From JAZGDL01 sp036477795 (GTDB taxonomy: Bacteria > Planctomycetota > Phycisphaerae > UBA1845): a DNA stretch of 27,523 bases. Positions 1 through 7,014 of the stretch are shown here, in pieces. Within the stretch, counting starts at the first letter, position 1. Every line of letters begins with the position of its first letter. A program made the translations under genes and the position numbers. A model generated the notes under the pieces. It did not search any database, was not told the DNA's origin, and saw nothing but the letters and a program-made list of their open reading frames with translations. Location: assembly GCA_036477795.1 (NCBI GenBank), contig JAZGDL010000221.1:1-27523 (forward strand), given 5' to 3'.

Positions 1-192
1 GATGGTGGCCCGGTTGGCTTTGATGGTGATGCCCATCTCGCGTTCCAGGTCCATGTCGTCCAGAAACTGTTCGCGCATCTCGCGCTTGCTGAGCGTGCCG
101 GTACGTTCCAGCAGGCGGTCGGCCAACGTGCTCTTGCCGTGATCAATGTGGGCGATGATGCTGAAGTTTCTGATATACTGCTGTTCCACCAT
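1..192 (-). CDS. lepA: Elongation factor 4 (LepA), N-terminal fragment
   Basis: The reverse strand reads from an ATG at 192 to the window edge and gives 64 residues. The start MVEQQYIRNFSIIAHIDHGK carries the G1/P-loop (AHIDHGKST), followed by the switch-I stretch with DMDLEREMGITIKA. This combination is diagnostic of LepA/EF4, the ribosome-bound translational GTPase thought to back-translocate or rescue stalled ribosomes. EF-G and TypA differ around the QYIRNFSII start. The family usually has an Arg in the LERERGIT motif; here it is Met (LEREMGIT), a mild deviation. The rest of the gene lies outside the window. It is divergent from the AI-2E-type gene, with about 600 bp of repeats between them. 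Very confident in the family. Confidence 0.95.
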   Translation of the reverse strand, partial: MVEQQYIRNFSIIAHIDHGKSTLADRLLERTGTLSKREMREQFLDDMDLEREMGITIKANRATI

Positions 193-280
193 CGGCGTCG
201 TTCCAGTTCCTACTCGTCAAGCGGGCTATTATAGTTGGGATCGGCAATTTGCGAAAACGGAACGAACGCCAACTTGGGAA

Positions 281-340
281 TTGGCGATTGCGGATTGACG
301 ATCGCGGATTGCGGATTGACGATTGGGGATTCCCCTTCGT
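281..340 (+). repeat. GATTG-type microsatellite (GCGGATTG / ACGATTG units)
   Basis: Imperfect tandem units of 7-8 bases built on GCGGATTG and ACGATTG run through this stretch. It is followed directly by the CGTCCCT-type repeat. The same pair in the same order recurs at 20409-20609; shorter GATTG runs followed by CTTCGTGCC-type sequence occur near 21956 and 23316. Confidence 0.85.
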
Positions 341-416
341 GCCTTCCCCCCCGCGCGTCCCTCCGTCCCTTCGTCCCTCCGTCCCTTCCTCCCTCCGTCC
401 CTTCCGCACCCTGTCC
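340..416 (+). repeat. CGTCCCT-type microsatellite (CTTCGTCCCTCC units)
   Basis: Pyrimidine-rich 7-8 base units (CGTCCCT, CGTCCCTT, CCTCCGTCC) follow the GATTG run. On the opposite strand they read as GAAGGGACGGAGG. The same units occur at 20549-20609 and, inverted, at the end of the AI-2E-type gene (about 1960-1986). Confidence 0.8.
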
Positions 417-420
417 CCCA

Positions 421-446
421 AAGTGGCTTGCCGTTTGGCAGACGCC
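421..446 (-). repeat. 26-bp dispersed repeat, copy 1 (GGCGTCTGCCAAACGGC type)
   Basis: Read on the minus strand this is GGCGTCTGCCAAACGGC followed by AAGCCACTT. Three more copies lie on the plus strand at 11484-11509, 11933-11958 and 11961-11986. The core TGCC-AAAC-GGCA can form a small hairpin. Confidence 0.8.
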
Positions 447-532
447 CCGGGAACCATCAACGATCCCAAACGACCCCACCCCAACCGTACCCCGCTCACT
501 TCGTGCCTTCGTGCTTTCATCCCTTCCCCAGA

Positions 533-580
533 CAATCCCCAATCCCCAATCTTCAATCCGCAATCCGCAATCGTCAATCC
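533..580 (-). repeat. Inverted GATTG-type microsatellite (CAATCC units)
   Basis: Units of CAATCCC and CAATCCG mirror the GATTG run at 281-340, so the CGTCCCT cluster is bracketed by an inverted pair of the same microsatellite. Confidence 0.8.
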
Positions 581-789
581 CGCCTTCGCCCCGTCGTGCC
601 TTTTTTCATGTGGCCTTCTGCGTCATAAGTTTATGCTTAATATAAGCTTGATGATAGCCTGCCGAGTTGTTCCCAAGCGGTCCCGACTCTCTGCCGGCCT
701 TGCCGTGGGCTCGTTCGCGGAACGGTCGAAACAATAGTCTTGGATGTGTCGTTGCGGACGGCGCAGTGTGTGGGTCCAATGTCGTCACC

Positions 790-1989
790 ATGGCGACGTC
801 GGCGCAATCGAAGCCGCAACGGTATGACCTTGATCGAGTGATCCGTCTGCTCATTTCAGCAGGCACGCTGGTCGTGGTGGTCTGCCTGCTGCGCTATCTT
901 TCAGACGTGCTGTTGCCCTTCGCGCTGGCCCTTCTGATCGCCTATCTGCTGAACCCCGTGGTCAATGTCGTCGAGGCCTGGCTAAAGAACCGGGCGGCCG
1001 CGGTTCTGGTTACGGTGTTCGGCAGCCTGGGGTTGATCGCCGCGGCAATCATCCTGGCGGTCCCTTTGATGACATCGCAGCTTCATGAGTTCGAGGCTCT
1101 GCTGGTGGAGTTGCGCGAAGGGGCGGAGCGTGAAATCGCCGGTGTTACCGAAGGGAAGCTGAGTCTGGCCCAGAGCTTCGATGCCCTCATCGAGAGACAG
1201 TCGGACCAGCGTGTGCGGTGGTTCCTGGAAAAGGTGCGCGAGACGGTCAGCTCCGAAGAATTCGACCTGGAGGCGCGGGTGATGGCCCTGTTGCAGACGC
1301 TTGCTCCCGGGGTTTGGGGCGTGGTGAGCGGGGCGGTGAGTTTTATTCTGGGGCTTACCGGACTTGTCGTGGTGCTGCTGTACGTTGTTTTTCTGTTGAA
1401 CGATTTCAGGCTGGTGGAGGAATCCTGGAAGGAGCAGTTACCACCGGTCTACCGGGAGCCGGTGGTTCAGTTCCTCGAAGAGTTCCGAGTGGCCATGAGC
1501 CGCTATTTTCGCGGGCAGTTTGTGGTGGCGGCCTGCGTGGGCGTGCTGTTCGCAATCGGTTTTTCGCTGATCGGCCTGCGGATGGGTATTCTGCTCGGCC
1601 TGTTCGTCGGGCTGCTGAACATGGTTCCGTACCTGCAGACCGTGGGCATCATACCGGCGGCGATTCTAGCCGTGCTGCGTGCCGTGGAAGGTGATACCAG
1701 CGTCATGGTTTCGTTGCTCTTGACGCTGGGCGTCTTTGTGGTGGTGCAACTGATTCAGGACTCGCTGCTGACGCCGCGGATCGTGGGCAAGGCCACGGGT
1801 CTGCGACCGGCGATCATCCTGTTGGGTGTCTTCGTGTGGGGCAAGGTGTTGGGGTTCCTGGGTCTGGTGCTGGCCATACCGCTGACGTGCCTGGGGTTGG
1901 CGTACTACAGGAGGTGGGTTCTGAAGCTCCAGGATGTGCGAGTGATAGGGGAGGACCAGACGCAAGGACGAAGGGACGAGGGAACGTAA
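790..1989 (+). CDS. AI-2E family (PerM/YdiK-type) transporter-like membrane protein
   Basis: This 399-residue protein has the AI-2E/PerM layout. Two hydrophobic helices near the N-terminus (LLISAGTLVVVVCLLRYL and the LLPFALALLIAYLLNPVV motif) are followed by a third, then a hydrophilic amphipathic stretch of about 100 residues, then a C-terminal bundle with GLLNMVPYLQTVGIIPA and a final LAIPLTCLGLAYYRRW. Family members sit in the inner membrane; proposed roles include export of signalling molecules or Na+/H+ exchange, so the substrate is unknown. I chose the ATG at 790 because residues encoded upstream do not look like this family; no strong ribosome binding site is visible. The last residues (about 10, TQGRRDEGT) are encoded by a GACGAAGGGACGAGGG repeat that also occurs in nearby gaps, so the C-terminus looks repeat-derived. 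Confidence 0.88.
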   Translation: MATSAQSKPQRYDLDRVIRLLISAGTLVVVVCLLRYLSDVLLPFALALLIAYLLNPVVNVVEAWLKNRAAAVLVTVFGSLGLIAAAIILAVPLMTSQLHEFEALLVELREGAEREIAGVTEGKLSLAQSFDALIERQSDQRVRWFLEKVRETVSSEEFDLEARVMALLQTLAPGVWGVVSGAVSFILGLTGLVVVLLYVVFLLNDFRLVEESWKEQLPPVYREPVVQFLEEFRVAMSRYFRGQFVVAACVGVLFAIGFSLIGLRMGILLGLFVGLLNMVPYLQTVGIIPAAILAVLRAVEGDTSVMVSLLLTLGVFVVVQLIQDSLLTPRIVGKATGLRPAIILLGVFVWGKVLGFLGLVLAIPLTCLGLAYYRRWVLKLQDVRVIGEDQTQGRRDEGT

Positions 1990-2085
1990 AGGAGGGGTGC
2001 GAGACGGAATTGAAAAAAGTGATCGAGTCGTGGCGTAGCGTGAAGAAATATGGTTCATCCGGGAAAAATGGGATGGCCCATCGGG

Positions 2086-2250
2086 GGTCGGCTTCAGCCG
2101 ACCGGTGTTTGCCACCAACTTCAGTTGGTGGTCGGCGGATTCCTCGTGCTTCTTTTGCCCCAGCCGGCTTCAGCCGGGCTTGTGGTACTAACCTGTCAGA
2201 ATGTGGCTCGATCTCGTGTTCTGTCGAAGCAAAAGCCCGGCTAAAGCCGG
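2086..2250. repeat. Cluster of short palindromes with CTTCAG-type core
   Basis: Perfect hairpins lie at 2086-2103 (arm GGTCGGCT), 2112-2131 (arm CCACCAACT), 2164-2177 (arm CCGGCT) and 2237-2250 (CCGGCT with an AA loop). The first three share a TC loop inside CT-TC-AG while the outer stem sequence changes on both arms together. They resemble REP-type extragenic palindromes. No RAYT transposase is visible in this window. Confidence 0.8.
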
Positions 2251-2278
2251 CTCCCGCGGGAGGTTGTCGCTCGTCACC

Positions 2279-2349
2279 ACCGGCTGAAGCCGGTGGCAAA
2301 CACGGACCGGCTGAAGCCGGTGGCAAACACGGACCGGCTGAAGCCGGTC
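2279..2349 (+). repeat. 27-bp tandem repeat, 2.6 copies, each with a hairpin
   Basis: Units at 2279-2305 and 2306-2332 are identical, and a partial third runs to 2349. Each begins ACCGGCTGAAGCCGGT, itself a hairpin with a GA loop, followed by GGCAAACACGG. The period is 27 with no variable spacers, so it is a tandem array and not a CRISPR. Confidence 0.9.
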
Positions 2350-2463
2350 AGCACTTCGAGCAAACAGCCCCTGATCGGTGAATGTGCGAGGAATAGCCAC
2401 CGGCGGAAATCTCGGATGAACCAGAAATATGGCATGTAGAGTATCTCAGCGAGAGGTGGGTTC

Positions 2464-2924
2464 GTGCCGACGGTTTTGAGAATTGGGCCGTATCGAGTAT
2501 ACTTCCATAGCCACGAACCGAATGAGCCGGCTCACGTGCACGTTGACAGGGACAGGCAATCAGCCAAGTTCTAGCTTGATCCCGTTGCCCTGGCTCGGAA
2601 TCTTGGATTCGGCGCGAAAGAGTTGACTGGTGCCGTTTTCGGTCAAACAGTATCGTGACCATGGAGACAATTCCTAGGCCCGCCGTTTACGGCGGGTAAA
2701 CGAAGGGATCATCGCAGTCCCCCCCGTCCCCGTCTCCCGCCGCCTTTGGCGGCGGGAGACGGGGACGGGGGGGAGTAGTTCGGGCTTCGGCCACCCGGCC
2801 TGAAGGCCGGGCCTAGGAGGATGAACACGAAACTCGCACCGAAAACGGCACCAGCATTGAGCGGATGCTGACGGAGCATCAAAGCGGGCTGGTGGAGGCC
2901 TGGAATGAGTTCTTCAGACCCTAG
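2464..2924 (+). pseudogene. Broken DUF4160 gene (nonsense codon plus element insertion)
   Basis: Starting at GTG 2464, with a GAGAGGTGGG ribosome binding site at 2451-2460, the frame gives VPTVLRIGPYRVYFHSHEPN and continues to AKF, then hits TAG at 2572. The next codons read LDPVALARNLGFGAKEL, which matches the DUF4160 pattern AKFWL.PV.LA...GF...EL; the TAG stands where Trp (TGG) is expected. At 2627 the frame is broken by a 228-bp element with terminal inverted repeats. After it, the C-terminal part resumes as SIERMLTEHQSGLVEAWNEF and stops at 2924. Joined, the pieces give about 75-78 residues, close to a normal DUF4160 protein. The end overlaps the intact DUF2442 gene by 20 bp, the usual DUF4160-DUF2442 pairing. 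The function of DUF4160 is unknown to me. Confident that it is a disrupted gene. Confidence 0.85.
2627..2854. mobile_element. MITE-like element A, copy 1 (228 bp, 17-bp terminal inverted repeats)
   Basis: The ends are CTGGTGCCGTTTTCGGT at 2627-2643 and its exact reverse complement at 2838-2854. Inside are three hairpins: CCCGCCGT/ACGGCGGG near 2690, a 27-bp perfect stem with a TTT loop (2718-2744 with 2748-2774), and CCCGGCCT/AGGCCGGG at 2794-2811. There is no coding capacity, so it would need a transposase in trans. It sits inside the DUF4160 gene. I could not define a target-site duplication. A second, inverted and shortened copy starts at 11239. Confidence 0.85.
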
Positions 2925-3177
2925 ACCTGGGCAGAGTGTCGCAGACGTTCGGTTCGACGAAGATACACTAAGTGTGGATCTGTTGGACGGAAGGACCATT
3001 AGCGTTCCGTTGGCGTGGTTTCCTCGGTTGCTGCACGCCACAGCGGAGCAACGCGCCAATTGGCAGAAGAGTGGTGGGGGATACGGGATCCATTGGCCGG
3101 ATATCGATGAAGACTTGAGCACCGAAGGGCTCCTGCGCGGTGCACCGGCTCCAGGGAGTTCGATCCCATCTCCCTAG
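2905..3177 (+). CDS. DUF2442 family small protein
   Basis: The 90 residues include VRFDEDTLSVDLLDGRTISV, then PLAWFPRLLHATAEQR, GGGYGIHWPDIDEDLS and EGLLRGAP, which together are the classic DUF2442 signature. The domain is complete. Its biochemical role is not established; the family is usually encoded next to DUF4160, and the pair has been suggested to act as a small two-gene module. Here the start codon lies 20 bp inside the end of the DUF4160 gene, which implies translational coupling. The DUF4160 gene is now broken, so this gene may be expressed without its partner or be on its way to loss. The last residues (APAPGSSIPSP) are a plain tail. Confidence 0.9.
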   Translation: MSSSDPRPGQSVADVRFDEDTLSVDLLDGRTISVPLAWFPRLLHATAEQRANWQKSGGGYGIHWPDIDEDLSTEGLLRGAPAPGSSIPSP

Positions 3178-3220
3178 TCATCCGATAGCCGGTCGAGCGT
3201 GATCACGAAAGGCAGGGTGG

Positions 3221-3311
3221 CCCACCTCCTTTGGAGGTGGGGGAGCCGATGATAGTGGGGCGGTTCACCTCAGCGCATATCATCGCGTCCCCCATGTCCG
3301 AAGGACGTGGG
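3221..3311. repeat. Two hairpins upstream of scpB
   Basis: A perfect stem CCCACCTCC with a TTT loop lies at 3221-3241. A second, CCCATGTCC with GAA loop and GGACGTGGG, lies at 3291-3311; its single irregular pair would be a U-G wobble in RNA from the plus strand. Both are flanked by GGCCCAC or GGGCCACC. They could act as transcript-end or mRNA-stability structures, but no U-run follows. Confidence 0.7.
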
Positions 3312-3397
3312 CCACCCGCCGCACTCCGAGTAGTCGATGTCTTGTCGCAGAGCACCCTTTGCCCTCCTTGGTGAACGTTCTGACAGGTAGATGAACG

Positions 3398-4162
3398 ATG
3401 AGCGAAGGCGAGACCATCGACAGAACGGGCCGGGAGTCTGAAGCGTCGGGTGAGCCCAGCGCGAATCGGTCATCTGAAGGGCCGGTGAGCACCGAATCGA
3501 TCGTCGAGGCCCTGCTGCTGGCCACCGACTCGCCGCTGGGGGCCGCCAGGATTTCGAGCATCATCGGTGACGTGCCGCCCGCTCAGGTGAAAGATTGCAT
3601 CGCCTCGCTGAACGCCAGGTATGAACGGACCGGCGCGTCGTTTCGGATCGAGGAGATCGCCAAAGGGTATCAGATCCTGACGCTGCCGGAGTTCAACGTC
3701 TGGCTTCGAAAGCTGCTGCGGGCCCGGAGCGAATCTAAACTGTCGCAAGCGGCGCTGGAGACTCTGGCGGTGGTAGCTTACAGACAGCCGGTGCTGCGGG
3801 TGACCATCGAAGAGATTCGTGGGGTTCAGGTCGGCGAGATGCTGCAGCGGCTGCGGGAGATGAATCTGGTGAAGATCGTGGGGCGGGCGGAGGAGATCGG
3901 CCGCCCGCTGCTCTACGGGACCACCAAGAAATTCCTCGAGGTCTTCGGTCTACCTTCACTGGCGGAGCTTCCCAAGGTCGAGGAGCTGACGCCGCCGGAC
4001 AGGCAGACCAAGGTGAAAGAAAGCCGGGAGGAGGAATCTTCCTCCGAGGAGCAGGAGGACGGCCCGGCTACGTTCGCCCGGATCGCCGAAGCGGTTTCGC
4101 AAGACGCGGGCGATTCTGGAGCAGAGGCGGCTGAGGATGGCGGCGAAGGCGTAGACGGGTAG
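3398..4162 (+). CDS. scpB: Segregation and condensation protein B (ScpB)
   Basis: ScpB is the winged-helix kleisin-associated subunit of the Smc-ScpA-ScpB condensin, which compacts and segregates the chromosome. The body starts near residue 34 with ESIVEALLLATDSPLGAARI, then GYQILTLPEFNVWLRKLL, SQAALETLAVVAYRQPVLR and IEEIRGVQVGEMLQRLREMN, and ends with GRPLLYGTTKKFLEVFGLPS. All are hallmark ScpB segments covering both winged helices. The family often has Gly or Ser where this protein has QVGEM. The protein is 254 residues, longer than the usual 180-200, because of an N-terminal 33-residue polar leader and a C-terminal acidic tail of about 60 residues (EEESSSEEQEDG). scpA is not adjacent, as it often is elsewhere. 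An AGG at 3385-3387 may serve as ribosome binding site. Confidence 0.93.
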   Translation: MSEGETIDRTGRESEASGEPSANRSSEGPVSTESIVEALLLATDSPLGAARISSIIGDVPPAQVKDCIASLNARYERTGASFRIEEIAKGYQILTLPEFNVWLRKLLRARSESKLSQAALETLAVVAYRQPVLRVTIEEIRGVQVGEMLQRLREMNLVKIVGRAEEIGRPLLYGTTKKFLEVFGLPSLAELPKVEELTPPDRQTKVKESREEESSSEEQEDGPATFARIAEAVSQDAGDSGAEAAEDGGEGVDG

Positions 4163-4349
4163 CCCGTTGGCCGTATCAGCCTTGGGACTCACCAAAGATG
4201 ATGTGTCACCTGCGCGATCAATCCTTCTGCCGGCGACTGGCAACGCGGAGTCGTGATACGCAACGAGCGTGGTCCGCACGGCGGACCCTACATGCTTTGG
4301 GTACCTGCTGGTGACTTCTGACAAACCGGGTGGGGACACGTTTTTGCAT

Positions 4350-5993
4350 ATGAGAATCGCACTGGCACAGATCAATCCCGTGGTCGGCGACGTCGTCGGC
4401 AACACCGAGAAGATCATCGCCCGTATCGAAGAATCCATCAGAGCGAATGCCGATCTGGTCCTGCTGCCGGAACTGGCGGTCACCGGCTATCCGCCCAAGG
4501 ACCTGCTTTTGAAGAAGGCCTTCGTACGGTCCAACCAGCAGGCCCTGGAGCGTATCGCGGGTCGTGCCCAAGGGGTGATCGTCGTAGTGGGCTACGTTCA
4601 CAGTAACGAAACGGACGGGAGTAAGGGGCTGTCCAACATGGCGGCGGTGTGTGCTGACGGCCGGGTGATGGCCCGCTACGCCAAGATGCTGTTGCCCACC
4701 TACGACATCTTCGACGAGCTGCGCTACTTCGATCCCGGTTCGCAGGCTTGCGTGGTGGCGGTGCGGATCAACGGCGTCGAGGTGAAAGTCGGCGTGACCA
4801 TCTGCGAGGACATCTGGAGCGACGACGTCTATTTCGCCCGGCATCTCTACGGCCGCGATCCGGTGGCGGAACTGTCCGGTGCGGACATGATCGTCAACAT
4901 CGGGGCGTCCCCCTTCTCCGTTGGCAAGCCGGCGCGACGCAACGAGTTGTTCGCAGCCAAGGCCAAACAGGCCAGGATGCCGCTGCTGTCGGTGAACCAG
5001 GTGGGCGGCAACGATGATCTGATATTTGACGGCGGCGGCGGTGCCTACGACGCAGAGGGCCGGCTCATCGCCCGGGCCCGGTCTTTTGCGGAGGACTTTC
5101 TTGTCGTTGACCTGGATTCGGCGGACAACCGTATTGAGCCGGAGCTTGATCCGGTGTCGAGCATCTATCAGGCCCTGGTGCTGGGTACGCGGGATTATGT
5201 GTACAAATGCGGATTCGACGGCGTGGTGGTGGGCGTTTCGGGGGGGATCGACTCCGCAGTGACGGCCGCGGTAGCGGTGGCGGCCATCGGCGCCGAATGC
5301 GTGCATCTGGTGGCCCTGCCCTCCCGATTCAGCAGCACCCACAGCCGCGAAGACGCCCAAGCCCTCGCCGAAACGCTCGAGGCGGAATATCGAACCATTT
5401 CGATCGAAGAGATTCACTCCGCTTGCGAGCGCGTGCTGGCACCGCACTTCGACGGTCGTCCGCCGGACATCACTGAAGAGAACATGCAAGCCCGTGCCCG
5501 CGGTGCCATCCTGATGGCCCTTTCCAACAAGTTCGGCTGGCTCCTCTTGACCACGGGGAACAAGAGTGAATTAGCCGTCGGCTACTGCACGCTTTACGGC
5601 CATATGTGCGGGGGGCTGGCGGTGCTCAGCGACGTGCCCAAAACCATGGTGTACCAGTTAGCCAAGTACATCAATAAGCGGGCAGGCCGGGATTTGATCC
5701 CCCAGCGCACCATCACCAAGCCGCCGTCGGCAGAGCTCAAGGAGAATCAAACGGATCAGGACACGCTGCCGCCGTACGACGTGCTGGACGCGATTTTGGA
5801 GCGTTACGTGGAGAAGGAGCAATCCGCCGACGAGATCGTCGCGGAGGGTTTCGACGAGTCGACCGTTCGCGAGGTGGCCGGCAAGGTGGACCGCAACGAG
5901 TACAAACGCAAGCAGATCCCCGTCGGCCTGAAAGTCACCAGCCGCGCCTTCGGCACCGGCCGCCGCATGCCCATCGCCGCGCGATATACGTAG
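4350..5993 (+). CDS. nadE: Glutamine-dependent NAD+ synthetase
   Basis: This enzyme makes NAD+ from deamido-NAD+, ATP and glutamine, the last step of NAD biosynthesis. The 547-residue protein has two domains. The N-terminal nitrilase-type glutaminase has its catalytic triad visible: Glu41 in LLPELAVTGYP, Lys112 in YAKMLLPTYDIFDE and Cys152 in VGVTICEDIW. The C-terminal synthetase has the ATP pyrophosphatase loop SGGIDS at 297-302, a TTGNKSELAVGYCTLYG segment and PPSAELKENQTDQD. Length and order match bacterial two-domain NadE. I start at ATG 4350 (MRIALAQINP) because the longer frame from 4269 adds residues not typical of the family. It follows scpB at a 187-bp distance, so it probably has its own promoter. 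Confidence 0.95.
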   Translation: MRIALAQINPVVGDVVGNTEKIIARIEESIRANADLVLLPELAVTGYPPKDLLLKKAFVRSNQQALERIAGRAQGVIVVVGYVHSNETDGSKGLSNMAAVCADGRVMARYAKMLLPTYDIFDELRYFDPGSQACVVAVRINGVEVKVGVTICEDIWSDDVYFARHLYGRDPVAELSGADMIVNIGASPFSVGKPARRNELFAAKAKQARMPLLSVNQVGGNDDLIFDGGGGAYDAEGRLIARARSFAEDFLVVDLDSADNRIEPELDPVSSIYQALVLGTRDYVYKCGFDGVVVGVSGGIDSAVTAAVAVAAIGAECVHLVALPSRFSSTHSREDAQALAETLEAEYRTISIEEIHSACERVLAPHFDGRPPDITEENMQARARGAILMALSNKFGWLLLTTGNKSELAVGYCTLYGHMCGGLAVLSDVPKTMVYQLAKYINKRAGRDLIPQRTITKPPSAELKENQTDQDTLPPYDVLDAILERYVEKEQSADEIVAEGFDESTVREVAGKVDRNEYKRKQIPVGLKVTSRAFGTGRRMPIAARYT

Positions 5994-6119
5994 GTCTTGG
6001 GCAGCGGGTTCATGCCGGCAAGCTCGGTTGACGCGGTTCACCTTTCTTGTGCCGATCGCGAGGAAATAGTTGCTTTCGGTATGCCAAACGTGGAGAATGC
6101 AATGCCGCTGGTTTGAGGG

Positions 6120-6356
6120 ATGAGAACGAAGATGAAACGCGTGCAACAGCTAACCGGGGTCATCGAGCGTGAGGGTGACGGCTATGTGTCATTGTGCCCG
6201 GAGTTCGATATCGCCAGCCAGGGTGAAACGATCGAGGAGGCGCGTCGCAACCTCGTGGAGGCCGTCGAGCTTTTCTTCGAAGCTGCTTCAGAATCGGAGA
6301 TCGGCCAGCGGGTGTGCAGGGTGGTCTACTTGACGCGAGACGAGCCAAAGCGATGA
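6120..6356 (+). CDS. HicB-like (UPF0150) antitoxin-type protein, no HicA beside it
   Basis: The 78 residues contain GVIEREGDGYVSLCPEFDIA, then SQGETIEEARRNLVEAVELF, the compact partial RNase-H-like fold of HicB/UPF0150. Classical HicB proteins neutralise the HicA mRNA interferase and often carry a C-terminal DNA-binding domain. Here the protein stops just after the HicB fold and no HicA (small dsRBD-like protein with a GSHH motif) is encoded on either side. The stop overlaps the start of the next gene by ATGA, so the two are very likely co-translated. ATG 6132 is an alternative start four codons in; a GAGGG at 6115-6119 touches the first ATG and would suit the second slightly better. Orphan HicB-type proteins are common, so a toxin-antitoxin role is not assured. 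Confidence 0.82.
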   Translation: MRTKMKRVQQLTGVIEREGDGYVSLCPEFDIASQGETIEEARRNLVEAVELFFEAASESEIGQRVCRVVYLTRDEPKR

Positions 6357-6592
6357 CGAATGAGCAATTGAGAAAGATGCATCAGGCCAAACCGTTCGTC
6401 CCATTCACGCTTCATCTAGCCGACGGGCGATCGGTACGAGTGGAGCATCCCGAATTCCTGATGCAAACTCCCTCCGGTCGGACGGTTCATGTCGCAAAAA
6501 CGGATGACTCATTCGAGATCATAGACTTGCTGTCGGTCACAAGTATCGAAGGCGGGGAGGGAAGGGCGCCCCGCAAGCGCCGCCGGTCGTAA
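6353..6592 (+). CDS. Small conserved-looking protein, family unknown (paralogue 1)
   Basis: The 79-residue product begins MTNEQLRKMHQAKPFVPFTL and continues HLADGRSVRVEHPEFL, then a SGRTVHVAKTDDSFEIIDLL segment and a basic tail (RKRRRS). I do not know a named family; I recall similar short proteins in planctomycete genomes, but this is memory, not a search. The pattern looks like a small beta-rich domain: helix, PF-PFTL strand, ADG turn, HPEFL, and a final IIDLL strand. The start ATG overlaps the HicB-like stop by one base step (ATGA), so translation is coupled. It resembles the protein at 6749-6973 at 25 of the first 36 residues. The longer frame from 6314 overlaps hicB and is rejected. Confidence 0.75.
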   Translation: MTNEQLRKMHQAKPFVPFTLHLADGRSVRVEHPEFLMQTPSGRTVHVAKTDDSFEIIDLLSVTSIEGGEGRAPRKRRRS

Positions 6593-6613
6593 CAGTGCTC
6601 TCCTGCGCCGGTG

Positions 6614-6640
6614 CCCCATTCTTGCGAAGCAAGGGTGGGG
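6614..6640 (+). repeat. GCGAAGC-loop hairpin between the two small paralogues
   Basis: Twelve-base arms (6614-6625 CCCCATTCTTGC and 6629-6640 GCAAGGGTGGGG) enclose a GAA loop. Two irregular pairs become U-G wobbles in a plus-strand transcript, so all twelve positions can pair in RNA. The tip GCGAAGC is known as an exceptionally stable mini-hairpin in DNA. It could be a transcript-end structure for the hicB-like operon, though without a U-run. Confidence 0.75.
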
Positions 6641-6748
6641 GATACAGATGAACAGGATGCAAATGGGGATACGCGGCGGACTACATCAGGTTTGACCCGC
6701 AATAGGGATCGTCGTAGAATAGCGCACCAGTCAAGTAAAGGTCGAAGC

Positions 6749-6973
6749 ATGACGATTGACCAACTCCGGAAAGTCCACCAGGCGACGCCTTTCAGGCCGT
6801 TCACGCTGCAGATTGCCGACGGCAACGAGGTGCACGTCCCGCATCCGGAATTCCTGTGGTTTCCGCCCCAAGGCAGTAGAACTATCTTCGTCGCTACACC
6901 AGGCCAGGAGGGTGTCAAGATCATCGATCTTCTCCTGGTTGCATCCATCGAGCTGGGCGACGGCAAGCCGTAA
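6749..6973 (+). CDS. Small conserved-looking protein, family unknown (paralogue 2)
   Basis: The 74-residue product begins MTIDQLRKVHQATPFRPFTL and has QIADGNEVHVPHPEFLWF, then VKIIDLLLVASIE near the end. It is clearly the same family as the 79-residue protein at 6353-6592: QLRK-HQA-PF-PFTL, ADG, HPEFL and IIDLL are shared. It lacks the basic tail of its paralogue and has two extra residues in the middle loop. I start at ATG 6749 because similarity begins exactly there; the longer frame from 6611 reads through the hairpin at 6614-6640. Function unknown. It stands alone, 156 bp after the first copy, which suggests a tandem duplication. Confidence 0.75.
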   Translation: MTIDQLRKVHQATPFRPFTLQIADGNEVHVPHPEFLWFPPQGSRTIFVATPGQEGVKIIDLLLVASIELGDGKP

Positions 6974-7014
6974 CGCCGGCGCCGGCGCTGAGCGCAGGGG
7001 CTGTCGATTAATGC

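Larger units (their letters stand above)
193..789. other. Gene-free gap of about 600 bp filled with low-complexity repeats
   Basis: This gap separates the divergent lepA and AI-2E-type genes. All open frames across it are built from repeats (runs like IADCGL or NPQS) and overlap each other in several frames, so I call none of them. The gap should hold the promoters of both flanking genes, but I could not pick out convincing -35/-10 pairs. The region 603-789 is non-repetitive and shows nothing recognisable. Confidence 0.7.
1990..2463. other. Gap with no gene; hairpin cluster in the middle
   Basis: Open frames here run through palindromes and tandem repeats and show no family resemblance. The centre (2086-2349) is a hairpin cluster described separately. 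The last 90 bases are non-repetitive and end in the ribosome binding site of the broken DUF4160 gene. Confidence 0.65.

Noticed and set aside
2279..2349. CRISPR-like array
   Set aside because: The 27-bp units follow each other directly with no unique spacers and number fewer than three; the GCGGATTG runs at 20446-20500 also have no spacers. No cas genes are present.
2348..2662. 104-codon minus-strand frame over the broken DUF4160 gene
   Set aside because: It is a shadow of the pseudogene on the plus strand and starts inside element A.
6120..6592. Classic HicAB toxin-antitoxin pair
   Set aside because: No HicA-like sequence (small, Lys-rich, GSHH motif) lies on either side; the partner is an unrelated 79-residue family.
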